Positions 11,707 to 23,468 of a stretch of 64,000 nucleotides of DNA are shown one piece after another (the stretch's first letter is position 1; each line of letters begins with the position of its first letter). The translations under genes were made by a program, and so were the position numbers. The notes beneath the pieces are model-generated. The model searched no databases and was not told the origin of the DNA. It was given only the letters and a program-made list of their open reading frames with translations. The DNA lies in contig NZ_WKJN01000001.1 of assembly GCF_009674495.1 (NCBI RefSeq), forward strand, positions 186,001-250,000, in the 5' to 3' direction. Source of the DNA: Duganella alba (GTDB lineage: Bacteria; Pseudomonadota; Gammaproteobacteria; Burkholderiales; Burkholderiaceae_D).

Positions 11707-12885
11707 ATGCGGCGCCATGTTGTCGCCGCCTTGCTGGCCGGCGTTTGTCACGCCGCCTCGGCGGACGAGGCCGAACTGCGCAAGGCAGAGCAGGCCTTGC
11801 AGCAGGCCCGCGCCACCAACTCCAATGAATTGTCGCGCCATTTGCAGATGCTTGCGGCGCAGCGTGCCTTCATGGGCGACGCCAACGGCGCCATTGCCGC
11901 CTTCGACGAGCAACCAGGACGCACGCCAAGCGCCGATGCCGATGATGTCGAACGGCTGACGGCCGCAAAGGAAGAAGACGCCATCGAGGCTATCGTGCGC
12001 GAGGCCGGCAAGCACCAGATCGTGATCCTGAACGAAGCGCATCACGTGCCGCTGCACCGCGCTTTCGCCATGCGGCTGGCGCGCGAACTGCATCGCAGCG
12101 GCTATACCTGGCTCGCCTGCGAGACTTTCCAGACTGCGCCGTTCAAGCAGGGCTACCTAGCGGCTGCGGATGGCTATTATTCGGGCGAGCCGGTATTCGG
12201 CAATTTCCTGCGCGAAGCGGCGGCGAGCGGCTGGCAAATGGTGCAGTACGAGCCGCTGGATGATACGCAGGCCGGCACCTTCGAGGAGCGGATCGAGCGG
12301 CGTGAGAGCGGCGAGGCGCGCAATCTGGTGAAGCGTATTTTTGCCGGCCATCCGGATGCCAAGGTGTTTATCTATGTCGGCTACAGTCACGCCATGGAAG
12401 TGCCGCGCTTCGGTGACAAGGGTAACGTCTGGATGGCGGCGCAACTGCGCCATCTGACCGGTCTGGACCCGCTGACCATCGACCAGACCGACATGATGGC
12501 GCACAGCGTGCCGACGGCGGAGCATCCTGTGTATGCTGCGGCGGTCAATCGCGCGCAGCGCACCTCGCCATTCGTGCTGCGCGCGCCGGGCGGCGGCTAC
12601 GAAGTGTTCGGCCACTACCGCAATGCCATGGACATGCAAGTTGTGCATCCAAGATATGGCGACGACGCGGCCAGCGGCCGGCCCGCGTGGCTGCGCACTT
12701 TGGCCGGCTTCGAAGCGGTCGATGTGCCGGCAGCCACGCAGTCCGCGCCGCATTTCGTCTACGCTTACCCGGCAGGTCAGCCGGACCATGCCGTTCCTGC
12801 CGACGTTGTACGGATTGAGCCAGACAAGCCAACACCGAAATTCATGCTGCCGCAGGGCGACTACCGCTTCGTCGAGAGGCCGTGA
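11707..12885 (+). CDS. Exported EreA/ChaN-fold protein, putative hydrolase
   Basis: The product is 392 residues. A signal peptide (about 1-19, cut near ASA-DEAE) is followed by an alanine-rich helical stretch and then a domain with the features of the EreA/ChaN-like superfamily: ILNEAHHVPLHR (about 107-118), ACETF (about 138-142), QYEPLDD (about 181) and YVGYSHAME (about 224-232). Conserved Glu and His residues in these motifs form the presumed active site. It starts four bases after the LptA-like gene, so the two are probably coupled and act in the same compartment. No function is known for this pair, and the substrate cannot be guessed. Confidence 0.6.
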   Translation: MRRHVVAALLAGVCHAASADEAELRKAEQALQQARATNSNELSRHLQMLAAQRAFMGDANGAIAAFDEQPGRTPSADADDVERLTAAKEEDAIEAIVREAGKHQIVILNEAHHVPLHRAFAMRLARELHRSGYTWLACETFQTAPFKQGYLAAADGYYSGEPVFGNFLREAAASGWQMVQYEPLDDTQAGTFEERIERRESGEARNLVKRIFAGHPDAKVFIYVGYSHAMEVPRFGDKGNVWMAAQLRHLTGLDPLTIDQTDMMAHSVPTAEHPVYAAAVNRAQRTSPFVLRAPGGGYEVFGHYRNAMDMQVVHPRYGDDAASGRPAWLRTLAGFEAVDVPAATQSAPHFVYAYPAGQPDHAVPADVVRIEPDKPTPKFMLPQGDYRFVERP

Positions 12886-12887
12886 AG

Positions 12888-13253
12888 ATGGCGACCATAT
12901 CGCTTCCAGATGAAATCCGCACGCAACGACTGACGTTGGACAACGACGACATCCCGATCGGCATGCTGGAAGCGCGCCTGCAACCGCATACCATCGACCT
13001 CGGCTACGTCTTGCAGCGCACATACTGGGGCGAAGGCCTGATGCCGGAAGCGATCATCACCTTCAGCGAGTTGGCGCTGTCGCGGCCCGAATACTTCCGC
13101 ATCCAGGCCACCTGCGACGTTGACAATGTAGCCTCCGCCCGCACCCTGGAAAAATCCGCCTTCCTCCGCGAAGGCCGGCTGGAGCGGCACACCGTCATCC
13201 CCAGCCTGAGCGCCGAGCCACGGGCCGCATTCATGTACGCCCGCTGCCGGTGA
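12888..13253 (+). CDS. GNAT acetyltransferase remnant with internal deletion
   Basis: The 121-residue product reads as a RimJ/RimL-type GNAT protein: an N-terminal RTQRLTL strand, then DIPIGMLEARL, the acetyl-CoA-loop region TYWGEGLMPEAI and DVDNVASARTLEKSAF. Family members are about 170-190 residues. Here the segment between RTQRLTL and the IGML strand, normally about 50 residues, is missing in frame. The ATG at 12888 is preferred because GAGAGG lies eight bases upstream; a GTG at 12882 overlaps the previous stop. It may be a decaying or a minimal enzyme, and activity is doubtful. Confidence 0.6.
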   Translation: MATISLPDEIRTQRLTLDNDDIPIGMLEARLQPHTIDLGYVLQRTYWGEGLMPEAIITFSELALSRPEYFRIQATCDVDNVASARTLEKSAFLREGRLERHTVIPSLSAEPRAAFMYARCR

Positions 13254-13312
13254 AAGTCATTCCAGAGAAAAAGAATCAGCGCACAACTGTTGCGCGCATC
13301 AGAAACCTTTAA

Positions 13313-13356
13313 CGTGACAAAGCGTGAACATTGTGCGTCTGTAAAGGTTGTATAGT
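13313..13356 (+). promoter_or_regulatory. Promoter element shared with 11074-11116 (copy B)
   Basis: The block begins CGTGACAAA, carries a second GTGA, then TTGTGC, and ends with TATAGT at 13351-13356, about 40 bases before the membrane-protein gene at 13398. It is the near twin of the element at 11074-11116. The shared layout suggests that both genes answer to the same sigma factor or activator. Confidence 0.55.
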
Positions 13357-13397
13357 CTGCGAGCGAAAATTCTTTATGACTCTTCAAAGAGGAAAAA

Positions 13398-13730
13398 ATG
13401 ATTGTTTGGCGCGGGTATGGAATTCTGGTGCTGGTGTTTACCGTCATTGGTTACGCCTTGGGGAAAGTGGGCGCCGAGCAGATTTGGGGGACGCCCTTGG
13501 CGCCGAATTATCGCCAGGGCGCCGAACTGGCCGGCATGCTGCTGGCCGCCGCCATCGTCTACGGCCTGCACCGCCTGATCGAGGCACGGCAGGCGCCGCG
13601 CGCCTTTGTCGACAAGGCCACGGGCGAAGAGATCATCGTCAAGCCGCGCCACGATCTGTTCTTCATCCCGCTCAAGATCTGGCCGTACATCCTGGCGCTG
13701 CTGGGCGTCTGGTTCTTCTTCCAGAAATAA
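13398..13730 (+). CDS. Small inner-membrane protein of unknown function
   Basis: I do not recognise this 110-residue protein. It has hydrophobic segments at about 6-24, 43-60 and 92-107, with a charged loop between the last two (residues 61-85, rich in Arg/Lys/Asp), so three membrane spans are likely. A good ribosome site (AGAGG, six bases before ATG) supports the start. The promoter block upstream is nearly the same as that of the LptA-like gene at 11124, which hints at a shared envelope-related regulon. Confidence 0.7.
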   Translation: MIVWRGYGILVLVFTVIGYALGKVGAEQIWGTPLAPNYRQGAELAGMLLAAAIVYGLHRLIEARQAPRAFVDKATGEEIIVKPRHDLFFIPLKIWPYILALLGVWFFFQK

Positions 13731-13738
13731 ACACAAAA

Positions 13739-13773
13739 CAGGGCGCTGTTTGCAGCATGGACGCCGCGCCCTG
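13739..13773 (+). other. Hairpin downstream of the small membrane protein gene
   Basis: CAGGGCGC (13739-13746) and GCGCCCTG (13766-13773) form a perfect eight-base stem with a 19-base loop directly after the stop at 13730. No T-run follows, so it is not a classical intrinsic terminator. It could stabilise the 3' end of the mRNA or block exonucleases. Confidence 0.3.
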
Positions 13774-13815
13774 CGGCGCATGATGGTCTGGTCACATCCG
13801 GATTCAGAGGCCATC

Positions 13816-13968
13816 ATGGAAACGCAAACCACCCATCCCAGCAAGGAAGCCGTGCGCCGCCTGCTGCAGCAGCGCCGCGCCGATCACACACCACCGCCGA
13901 CGCCCGAACGCATCCGCGAACAGCTGGGCTGGCGACTGCTGACCGACGACAAGCCAGCTTCTCGATAG
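13816..13968 (+). CDS. Short hypothetical protein (50 residues)
   Basis: The product is a 50-residue hydrophilic protein, METQTTHPSKEAVRRLLQQR followed by a proline-rich turn (TPPPTPERIREQLGW). CAGAGG lies five bases before the ATG. It has no membrane segment and no domain I recognise. The helix-proline-helix pattern and the good ribosome site suggest a real gene, but protein-level support cannot be seen from here. Confidence 0.5.
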   Translation: METQTTHPSKEAVRRLLQQRRADHTPPPTPERIREQLGWRLLTDDKPASR

Positions 13969-14045
13969 ATTTTTCAAATCGATGCACTGAAACCGCTTCC
14001 ACATGGTATAAAGTCAAGCTATTCAGCAATACTTTATCGCCAGCC

Positions 14046-15428
14046 ATGTCCAACGCCAGAACGCCGATCCGCACGCCGCCCATGTTCAACCTTGCGTGGC
14101 CATTGCTGGTTGAACTGGGACTGGCGATCGCTTCCAGCGTCATCGGCACGGCGCTGGCCTCGCGCATTTCGGACGAAGCGGGCGGCGCGTTCGCCATCGC
14201 CAGCCAGGTCTCGGCGGCGCTGTTCATTTTGTTCCGCATCATCGGCGCCGGCGTCAGCGTGGTGGTCACCCAGAATCTGGGCGGCGGCCAGCGCGCCGCC
14301 GCCAACAAGGTCGCCCGCGCGGTGGTCGGCGCCAGCACCTGGCTGGGTGCGGTCACCGGTCTGATCGCCATGCTCGGCGCGCATGGCCTGCTGCACCTGT
14401 TGAATACGCCGGCCGAGGTGCTGCCGATTGCCGCGCCGTTCCTGATCGCGCTGGGGCCGGCCATGCTGTTCGATGCCTGGAACGCGTCGATGGCGGGCGT
14501 GATGCGCGCCCACCTGCGCACGCGCGACACGCTGGTGGTGCTGATCATCATGCACCTCAGCCACCTGCTGCTGGCGCTGCCGCTGATGTATGGCTGGGGA
14601 CCATTTCCGGCGCTCGGCCTGCCGGGCTACGCGCTGGCGTTGACCGCCAGCCGCATGATCGGCCTGGCGCTGCACCTGCTGATGTGGCGCGTCCACCTCG
14701 GCATCACGGTGGCGCGCGACGACTGGTGGCGTTTGCCGCGCACCGAACTGTCGGCGGTGCTGCACATCGGCTTGCCCGGCGCGGCCGAGAATATCGCCTG
14801 GCGCCTGGCCTTCATGGTCAGCGTGGCGACGGCCGCGGAACTCGGCGCCAAGGCGCTGGCGACGCAGGCCTATGTGCTGCAACTGATGGGCGGCGTCATG
14901 ATGTTCAGCATCGCCACCGGACTGGCGGTGGAAATCGTCGTCGGCTACCTGATCGGCGCCGGACAACTGCGTGAAGCGCACCGCGTGGTCAAGCGCGCGC
15001 TGGCGCGCGGGCTGGTGGTGTGCGTGCTGATCGCGGCCTGCGCGGCGCTGCTGGGCCAGTGGCTGCTCGGCTGGTTTACGCAGGACCACGAGATCCTCGC
15101 CGCCGGCGCCACGCTGCTGTGGATTACCGTGGTGCTGGAACCGGGCCGCACCTTCAACCTGGTGGTGATCAACGCGCTGCGCGCGGCTGGCGACGCGCGC
15201 TTCCCGGTGATGGCCGGCGCCTTCTCGATGCTGTTCGTGCTGGCCGGCGGCAGCTGGCTGCTGGGCGTGGTGCTCGGCTGGGGCCTGCCCGGCGTGTGGA
15301 TCGCCTACGCCGCCGACGAATGGATACGCGGCCTGATCATGTGGCGCCGCTGGCAAACCCACGCCTGGGTGCCGCACGCGCGCACTTCGCGCAAGCGCCT
15401 GCGGTCGCCCATCGTCATCGAAGGTTAA
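14046..15428 (+). CDS. MATE family multidrug efflux transporter
   Basis: The product is 460 residues with about twelve hydrophobic segments, the standard length and layout of MATE exporters, which drive out cationic drugs and metabolites using H+ or Na+ gradients. The N-terminal half begins with the family pattern (FNLAWPLLVELGLAIASSVIG), and the second repeat starts near residue 240 (HIGLPGAAENIAWRLAF). A TATAAAGT box at 14006-14013 could be the -10 region of its promoter. Its stop overlaps the stop of the convergent hemerythrin gene by four bases. The substrate is unknown. Confidence 0.88.
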   Translation: MSNARTPIRTPPMFNLAWPLLVELGLAIASSVIGTALASRISDEAGGAFAIASQVSAALFILFRIIGAGVSVVVTQNLGGGQRAAANKVARAVVGASTWLGAVTGLIAMLGAHGLLHLLNTPAEVLPIAAPFLIALGPAMLFDAWNASMAGVMRAHLRTRDTLVVLIIMHLSHLLLALPLMYGWGPFPALGLPGYALALTASRMIGLALHLLMWRVHLGITVARDDWWRLPRTELSAVLHIGLPGAAENIAWRLAFMVSVATAAELGAKALATQAYVLQLMGGVMMFSIATGLAVEIVVGYLIGAGQLREAHRVVKRALARGLVVCVLIAACAALLGQWLLGWFTQDHEILAAGATLLWITVVLEPGRTFNLVVINALRAAGDARFPVMAGAFSMLFVLAGGSWLLGVVLGWGLPGVWIAYAADEWIRGLIMWRRWQTHAWVPHARTSRKRLRSPIVIEG

Positions 15429-15835
15429 ACCGCTTCGATGGCGGGATAGAACTCGCGGTCTTCGCGCTGCATGCGTTCGTACAGCGCCTTCAGCACCTGA
15501 TTGGCCTCGGTGCGGAAGGATTCCGGTTCCGCCGCCAACTGGCGCGGCGTATTCCATTTGGCCGCGAAGCCGAGGTAGCTGCCGGCGATGCCATCCATCT
15601 CGCGGTGATATTGCTGGCTCATGCCGGCCAGCCGCTTGTTGCCGCTGGCTTCCAGGGTCGGATACAGCACGCGGTCTTCCACGGCAAGGTGCAGTTTGAT
15701 GATGCCGCTCATGGCGATGATGCGTTGGGCGATGTCGTCCGCATGATCGGTAATGCCGCTTTGGACCAGCTTGCGCAAGTCGGCGATGGCGCTGAGGATG
15801 TCGATGTGCTGGTGTTTGAATTTGTCGATATTCAT
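15425..15835 (-). CDS. Hemerythrin-domain protein
   Basis: This 136-residue cytosolic protein belongs to the HHE/hemerythrin family. Metal-ligand candidates are in FKHQHIDIL (His8, His10), HLAVEDRVLYP (His and Glu near 60-64) and YHREMDG (His near 85), with a further Glu near the C-terminus (DREFYPAIE). Such proteins bind O2 or NO at a di-iron site, or repair iron-sulfur clusters. The ATG at 15835 is preceded by AAGGA. It follows the DUF1971 gene on the same strand with a 19-base gap, and the pair probably forms an operon for oxygen or nitrosative stress. Confidence 0.85.
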   Translation of the reverse strand: MNIDKFKHQHIDILSAIADLRKLVQSGITDHADDIAQRIIAMSGIIKLHLAVEDRVLYPTLEASGNKRLAGMSQQYHREMDGIAGSYLGFAAKWNTPRQLAAEPESFRTEANQVLKALYERMQREDREFYPAIEAV

Positions 15836-15854
15836 GATGCGGGTCCTTGGTTGA

Positions 15855-16136
15855 TTAGCGGTGGAAGTCCAATTGGAAGCGCACCGGCCCAATCACCTGG
15901 ACTTCATGTTCAATCCGCGGCTCGACCACGCCGGGCAGTTCGGGCGTCAGCAGCACTTCTTCCGGCTGCACGCGCGGATCGGTGATGCGGTAGAGCAGGC
16001 AGCCTTCAAGGATGCGAATGCGCGCCCAGACGTCGCCGGCGGTGGTATGGCCGCGCTGGATGGCGGCGGGAACGGTGTCTTCGGTGAAGACGGCGGTGCT
16101 TTTGTAGTGTGTGACTGTGGCGGGTAGTGTTTTCAT
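15855..16136 (-). CDS. DUF1971 (TehB-associated) small beta-barrel protein
   Basis: The product has 93 residues and matches the DUF1971 pattern: MKTLPATVTHYKSTAVF, EDTVPAAI, VWARIRILEGCLLYRI, LTPELPGVVEPRIEH and GPVRFQLDF. The domain is often fused to or beside the tellurite-resistance methyltransferase TehB, but no tehB is seen here. I chose the ATG at 16136 because it gives the family N-terminus; an ATG at 16154 would add six residues, and neither has a clear ribosome site. It is the first gene of a pair with the hemerythrin gene. The AT-rich upstream stretch contains ATGT-N8-ACAT, a weak candidate regulator site. Confidence 0.75.
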   Translation of the reverse strand: MKTLPATVTHYKSTAVFTEDTVPAAIQRGHTTAGDVWARIRILEGCLLYRITDPRVQPEEVLLTPELPGVVEPRIEHEVQVIGPVRFQLDFHR

Positions 16137-16211
16137 GGCGGTCAATGCAGGCATAAAGATATATGTGAAATACTACATTAAAATAAAAAAGTCTGCCTGG
16201 CGTGCGGTGAA

Positions 16212-19745
<3,534 letters not shown>

Positions 19746-19760
19746 GGCGAGGTTCTGTGG

Positions 19761-19840
19761 TTGTCAACGATGAGCCACTATAGCGTAAATATTGTCATAA
19801 TGGTTTGGCATTCGGACCCGTAGCGGGTTATATTTTGTCA
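19761..19840 (+). repeat. Three TTGTCA words between divergent kinase genes
   Basis: TTGTCA occurs at 19761-19766, 19792-19797 and 19835-19840 in the 117-base gap between the two hybrid kinase genes; the middle copy extends to TTGTCATAA. TATAGC- and TATATT-like boxes lie nearby. The words could be operator half-sites for coordinated control of the two genes. This rests only on the repeat pattern. Confidence 0.3.
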
Positions 19841-19862
19841 TCCTGTTTATAGCGAGTTAACC

Positions 19863-21551
19863 TTGTCTCTGCCTTCCAACGATGCCCTGATCGTGGCTGC
19901 GTCGGTGGTGTTTGCCGCGCTGGTCGGCCTGCTGTCCCTGGTGAACAACGCGCGGCAGAACGCCCGGCGCGAGGCGGCGCAGCGCCGCAGCCTGGAAAGC
20001 GAACGGCGCACGCGCGTGCTGGCCGATACGCTGCCGTTGCTGATCGCCTACCTGGACCGCGACCTGCGCTACCGTTTCGCCAACGCCCATTACCACACGC
20101 AGTGGGGACTGGAGCCGCAATCCATGCTGGGCAAGACCGTCACCGAAGTATTCGGCGACGCGGCCGAGCCGTGGCTGGACGATTTGAACATGGCGCTGGC
20201 GGGACGTCGCTTGCATTACGAACGCGACTTCCAGGGCGTCGATGGCGTGCGCCACTTCCTGGTCGACCTGGTGCCGGACATGGGACCGGACGGCAAGGCG
20301 GCCGGCTTCTACCTGACCGCGATGAACATCACGGACCGCAAGAACAGCGAACAGCGCGCCGAAGCGGCCAGCCGCGCCAAGAGCGAATTCGTGGCGAACA
20401 TGAGTCACGAGATCCGCACGCCGATGAACGCGGTGCTGGGCGTGGCCTACCTGCTGGAGAACACGCCGTTGAGCCAGAAGCAGAAGGAATACGTGGGCAT
20501 GATACGCTCGTCGGGCCAGGTCCTGCTGGGCATTCTGAACGACGTGCTGGATTTTTCGAAGATCGAAGCAGGGCGCATGGAACTGGCGCCCCAGCCTTTC
20601 CTGCTGCGCGAGGTGCTTGAGTCGCTAGCCAACGTGATGACGCTGCCGGCCAACGCGCGTGGCATCAGCCTGGATATCGGCGCCGACGATGACGTGCCGG
20701 CGGTGCTGGTGGGCGACGCCATGCGCTTGCAGCAGATCCTGATTAACCTGGTTGGCAATGCGGTCAAGTTCACGGAACGCGGCGGCGTCTCGGTGCGGGT
20801 GGCGCGGGATGCCGACCGCGCGCGCCTGCGCTTTGCGGTGCGCGATACCGGCATCGGCATGGACCTGGAACAGCAAAGCCGTCTGTTCTCGGCGTTTAAC
20901 CAGGCCGACGCCTCGACCACGCGACGCTTCGGCGGCACGGGACTGGGACTGACCATCTGCCGCCGGCTGGCGGAACTGATGGGCGGCGACATCTCGGTGC
21001 ACAGCACGCCCGGCGCCGGCAGCGAGTTTGTGGTGACGCTGCCGTTCGACGTCGCCGAGGAAGCGGCACCGCAGCAGCCCGAACCCGCCGTGCCGCCGGC
21101 TTTGCATCCGCGTCTGCAGGGACTGCGCCTGCTGCTGGTGGAAGATCATCCGCTGAACCAGCTGGTGGCGCGCGGCATGCTGGAACACGCGGGCGCCCAC
21201 GTGGACATCGCCGAAAATGGCCAGCTGGCGGTGGACTGCCTGCGCGAGCGCGCCGCCGACTACGACATCGTGCTGATGGACGTGCAGATGCCGGTGATGG
21301 ACGGCTACGAAGCCACGCGCCAGATCCGGCGCGGCCTGCACCTGAAACTGCCGGTGCTGGCCATGACGGCGGGCGTGATGAAAGAGGAACAGGACCAGTG
21401 CATCGCCGCCGGCATGAACGATTTCATCGCCAAGCCGGTGGATGTGGAGCAGATGCTGGACATCATTTCGCGCCATTGGGATGCAATTCGCTCCCGCCAG
21501 GCGCATTTCGTCGCACCGCCGCACGACGACCTGGGGCTGCCGATAAAGTGA
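19863..21551 (+). CDS. Hybrid sensor histidine kinase: TM-PAS-HisKA-HATPase-REC
   Basis: The product is 562 residues with one membrane segment (about 8-28), a PAS domain (about 50-155), the H-box [11 protein letters not shown] near 180, an ATPase domain (about 285-395, [10 protein letters not shown]) and a C-terminal receiver (about 420-545, Asp in [11 protein letters not shown] near 471). There is no periplasmic domain, so a cytoplasmic PAS ligand or redox cue is likely. The start is a TTG at 19863; no ATG precedes the membrane segment. The core resembles the divergent kinase at 16212-19745, including a nearly identical receiver end ([15 protein letters not shown] against [15 protein letters not shown]), which suggests duplication. 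Confidence 0.9.
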   Translation: MSLPSNDALIVAASVVFAALVGLLSLVNNARQNARREAAQRRSLESERRTRVLADTLPLLIAYLDRDLRYRFANAHYHTQWGLEPQSMLGKTVTEVFGDAAEPWLDDLNMALAGRRLHYERDFQGVDGVRHFLVDLVPDMGPDGKAAGFYLTAMNITDRKNSEQRAEAASRAKSEFVANMSHEIRTPMNAVLGVAYLLENTPLSQKQKEYVGMIRSSGQVLLGILNDVLDFSKIEAGRMELAPQPFLLREVLESLANVMTLPANARGISLDIGADDDVPAVLVGDAMRLQQILINLVGNAVKFTERGGVSVRVARDADRARLRFAVRDTGIGMDLEQQSRLFSAFNQADASTTRRFGGTGLGLTICRRLAELMGGDISVHSTPGAGSEFVVTLPFDVAEEAAPQQPEPAVPPALHPRLQGLRLLLVEDHPLNQLVARGMLEHAGAHVDIAENGQLAVDCLRERAADYDIVLMDVQMPVMDGYEATRQIRRGLHLKLPVLAMTAGVMKEEQDQCIAAGMNDFIAKPVDVEQMLDIISRHWDAIRSRQAHFVAPPHDDLGLPIK

Positions 21552-21581
21552 CCTCACACTTTATTCACCCAGGAGTCCATG

Positions 21582-21989
21582 ATGTCCAAATTGATCCTTG
21601 CAGTGCTGTTTGCCGCCGCCTTGCCAGCCTACGCCGCCGACCTGATCATCCACGTTGACGGCGTCGCCAGCGCCGAAGGCGACGTCAAGGTCGCCATCTA
21701 CAACTCGGCCGGCACCTTCCTCGGCAAGCCGCTGCGCGGCGTGGCCGCGCCTGCGCAGGCCGGCGCCGTCGAGCTGAAGGTGACCGGCCTGCCGGCCGGC
21801 GAGTATGCCTTCGCCGTCTACCACGACGCCAATGGCAACGACAAGATGGACCGCAATATGGTCGGCATGCCGACCGAGGACTACGCCTTCAGCAACAACG
21901 CGATGGGCAAAAAAGGCGCGCCACGCTTCGAGGACGCCCGCATCGTGCTGCCGGAAAGCGGCGCCACGGCCACCGTCAACCTGCGCTGA
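21582..21989 (+). CDS. DUF2141 exported protein
   Basis: The product is about 135 residues with a signal peptide (MSKLILAVLFAAALPAYA, cut before ADLI) and a DUF2141 domain: VKVAIYNSAGTFL, LPAGEYAFAVYHDANGNDKMDRN and GAPRFEDARI. The DANGN(D)KMD segment looks like a calcium-binding loop. Two ATGs lie in tandem (21579, 21582); the second sits six bases after AGGAG and is preferred. It is followed 12 bases later by the carotenoid oxygenase gene, and DUF2141 genes are known beside carotenoid-related genes, so a role in the same exported pathway is plausible. Its biochemical role is unknown. Confidence 0.82.
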   Translation: MSKLILAVLFAAALPAYAADLIIHVDGVASAEGDVKVAIYNSAGTFLGKPLRGVAAPAQAGAVELKVTGLPAGEYAFAVYHDANGNDKMDRNMVGMPTEDYAFSNNAMGKKGAPRFEDARIVLPESGATATVNLR

Positions 21990-22001
21990 AAGGAGGCTGA
22001 C

Positions 22002-23468
22002 ATGACCAACCGCCGCCAATTCCTCAGCTTCGCCGCACTGGGCCTGGCTTCCTCGTCCGCGCTGGCCGACAGTCTGACCTACCAGCGCTTCCACCAGGCG
22101 CTGGACCGCAATGCGCAGCTGAACGCCTACGCCGACCACACCGGCGACGTGTCCGGCGAGGCCACGGTGCTCGGCCGCCTGCCGGCGGACCTGAACGGCG
22201 TCTTTTACCGCAACGGGCCGGGACGCTTTGAACTGGGTGGCGAACGCTATCACCACTGGTTCGACGGCGACGGCTTTGCGCAGCGCTGGCAGATCGGCGA
22301 CGGCAAGGTCAGTCATATCGGCCGCTTCGTCGCCACGCAGAAGTTTGAAGAGGAGAGCAAGGCGGGGCGCTTCCTGTATCCGGCCTTCGGCACCTACGTC
22401 GACCGCAAGCGCGTGAAGAACAACGACACGACCAATGTCGCCAATACCAATCTGCTGCCGTTCAATGGCCGCGTGTATGCGCTGTGGGAAGGCGGCTCCG
22501 CCACCGAGGTCGATCCGCAAACGCTGGCCACGCGCGGCGTCAAGACCTGGCGCAGCGACTTGAAGGCCATGCCGTTTTCCGCCCATCCGAAAATGGACCC
22601 GGACGGCGGGCTGTGGAACTTCGGCACCGCGCCAGGCGCCAACCAACTGGCGATTTACCGCCTGAACGCCGCCGGCGAGGTCACGCGCAACGCGCTGATC
22701 AAGGTGCCGCAGCTGAATATGGTGCACGACTTTGTGGTCAGTGGCAGCCACCTGATTTTCCTGATTGCGCCATACGACTGGATCGACGATGCCGAAGCGA
22801 GCCTGGCCGACCGCATGCACTGGAACCCGCAACGTCCGCTGCGTGCGGTGGTGGTTTCCAAAGACACGCTGGCGCTGCGCCAGGTGTTCGAACTGCCGGC
22901 ACGCTCCATTTTCCATTTCGGGAACGCCTACGAGGATGGCGCCTGCACCCGCCTGGACGCGGTGCTGCACGAAGGTGACGCCTTGCGCAAGACTGGCCTG
23001 CCGATGCGCGGCCAGATGCGCATGGTGGCGGACAACCCCGCCAGCACGGTGCAGATCACGCTGGATTACGCCAGCGGCCAGGCGCGCGAGGCACGGTTGT
23101 TCGGCGTCAGCGAATTCCCGCGCGTGATGCCGCAGGTGGTGTCGGCGCGCCACCGCAAGCTGCTGGTGCTGGGCGCCAGCGGCCGCGAACTGATACTCGA
23201 CAGCGTCAACCTGCTGGATACCGACAGCGGCAAGGTGGACGGCTATGCCTTCGGCCCTGGGTGGCAGGTCGAGGAGCACGTTCTGGTGCCGCGCCGCGGC
23301 GCGCGCTCGGAAACCGATGGCTACGTGGTCGGCGTGGCGCAGGATACGCGCCACGGCCAGAGCGTGCTGACGGTGTTTGATGCGCACAACATCAAGGCCG
23401 GTCCGATGGCGCTGGCGCGGCTGCCATATCGCGCGCCGGTTTGCTTTCATGGTAACTTTCAAGCATGA
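22002..23468 (+). CDS. Carotenoid oxygenase family protein, probably Tat-exported
   Basis: The product is 488 residues of the retinal pigment epithelial protein/carotenoid cleavage dioxygenase family, iron(II) enzymes that split polyene or stilbene double bonds. Candidate iron-binding histidines are in SAHPKMDPDGGLWNFG (about 190), NMVHDFVVSG (about 242), SIFHFGNAYEDGA (about 305) and the C-terminal CFHGNF (about 484). The N-terminus NRRQFLSFAALGLASSSALA has a twin-arginine motif and hydrophobic core, so the folded iron enzyme may be exported by Tat. AAGGAGG precedes the ATG. It lies between the DUF2141 gene and a LytS/LytTR pair and overlaps the kinase start by four bases. The substrate is unknown. 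Confidence 0.87.
   Translation: MTNRRQFLSFAALGLASSSALADSLTYQRFHQALDRNAQLNAYADHTGDVSGEATVLGRLPADLNGVFYRNGPGRFELGGERYHHWFDGDGFAQRWQIGDGKVSHIGRFVATQKFEEESKAGRFLYPAFGTYVDRKRVKNNDTTNVANTNLLPFNGRVYALWEGGSATEVDPQTLATRGVKTWRSDLKAMPFSAHPKMDPDGGLWNFGTAPGANQLAIYRLNAAGEVTRNALIKVPQLNMVHDFVVSGSHLIFLIAPYDWIDDAEASLADRMHWNPQRPLRAVVVSKDTLALRQVFELPARSIFHFGNAYEDGACTRLDAVLHEGDALRKTGLPMRGQMRMVADNPASTVQITLDYASGQAREARLFGVSEFPRVMPQVVSARHRKLLVLGASGRELILDSVNLLDTDSGKVDGYAFGPGWQVEEHVLVPRRGARSETDGYVVGVAQDTRHGQSVLTVFDAHNIKAGPMALARLPYRAPVCFHGNFQA

Noticed and set aside
13739-13773. Intrinsic terminator after the small membrane protein gene
   Set aside because: The stem is good but the loop is long and no T-run follows, so it is listed only as a hairpin.
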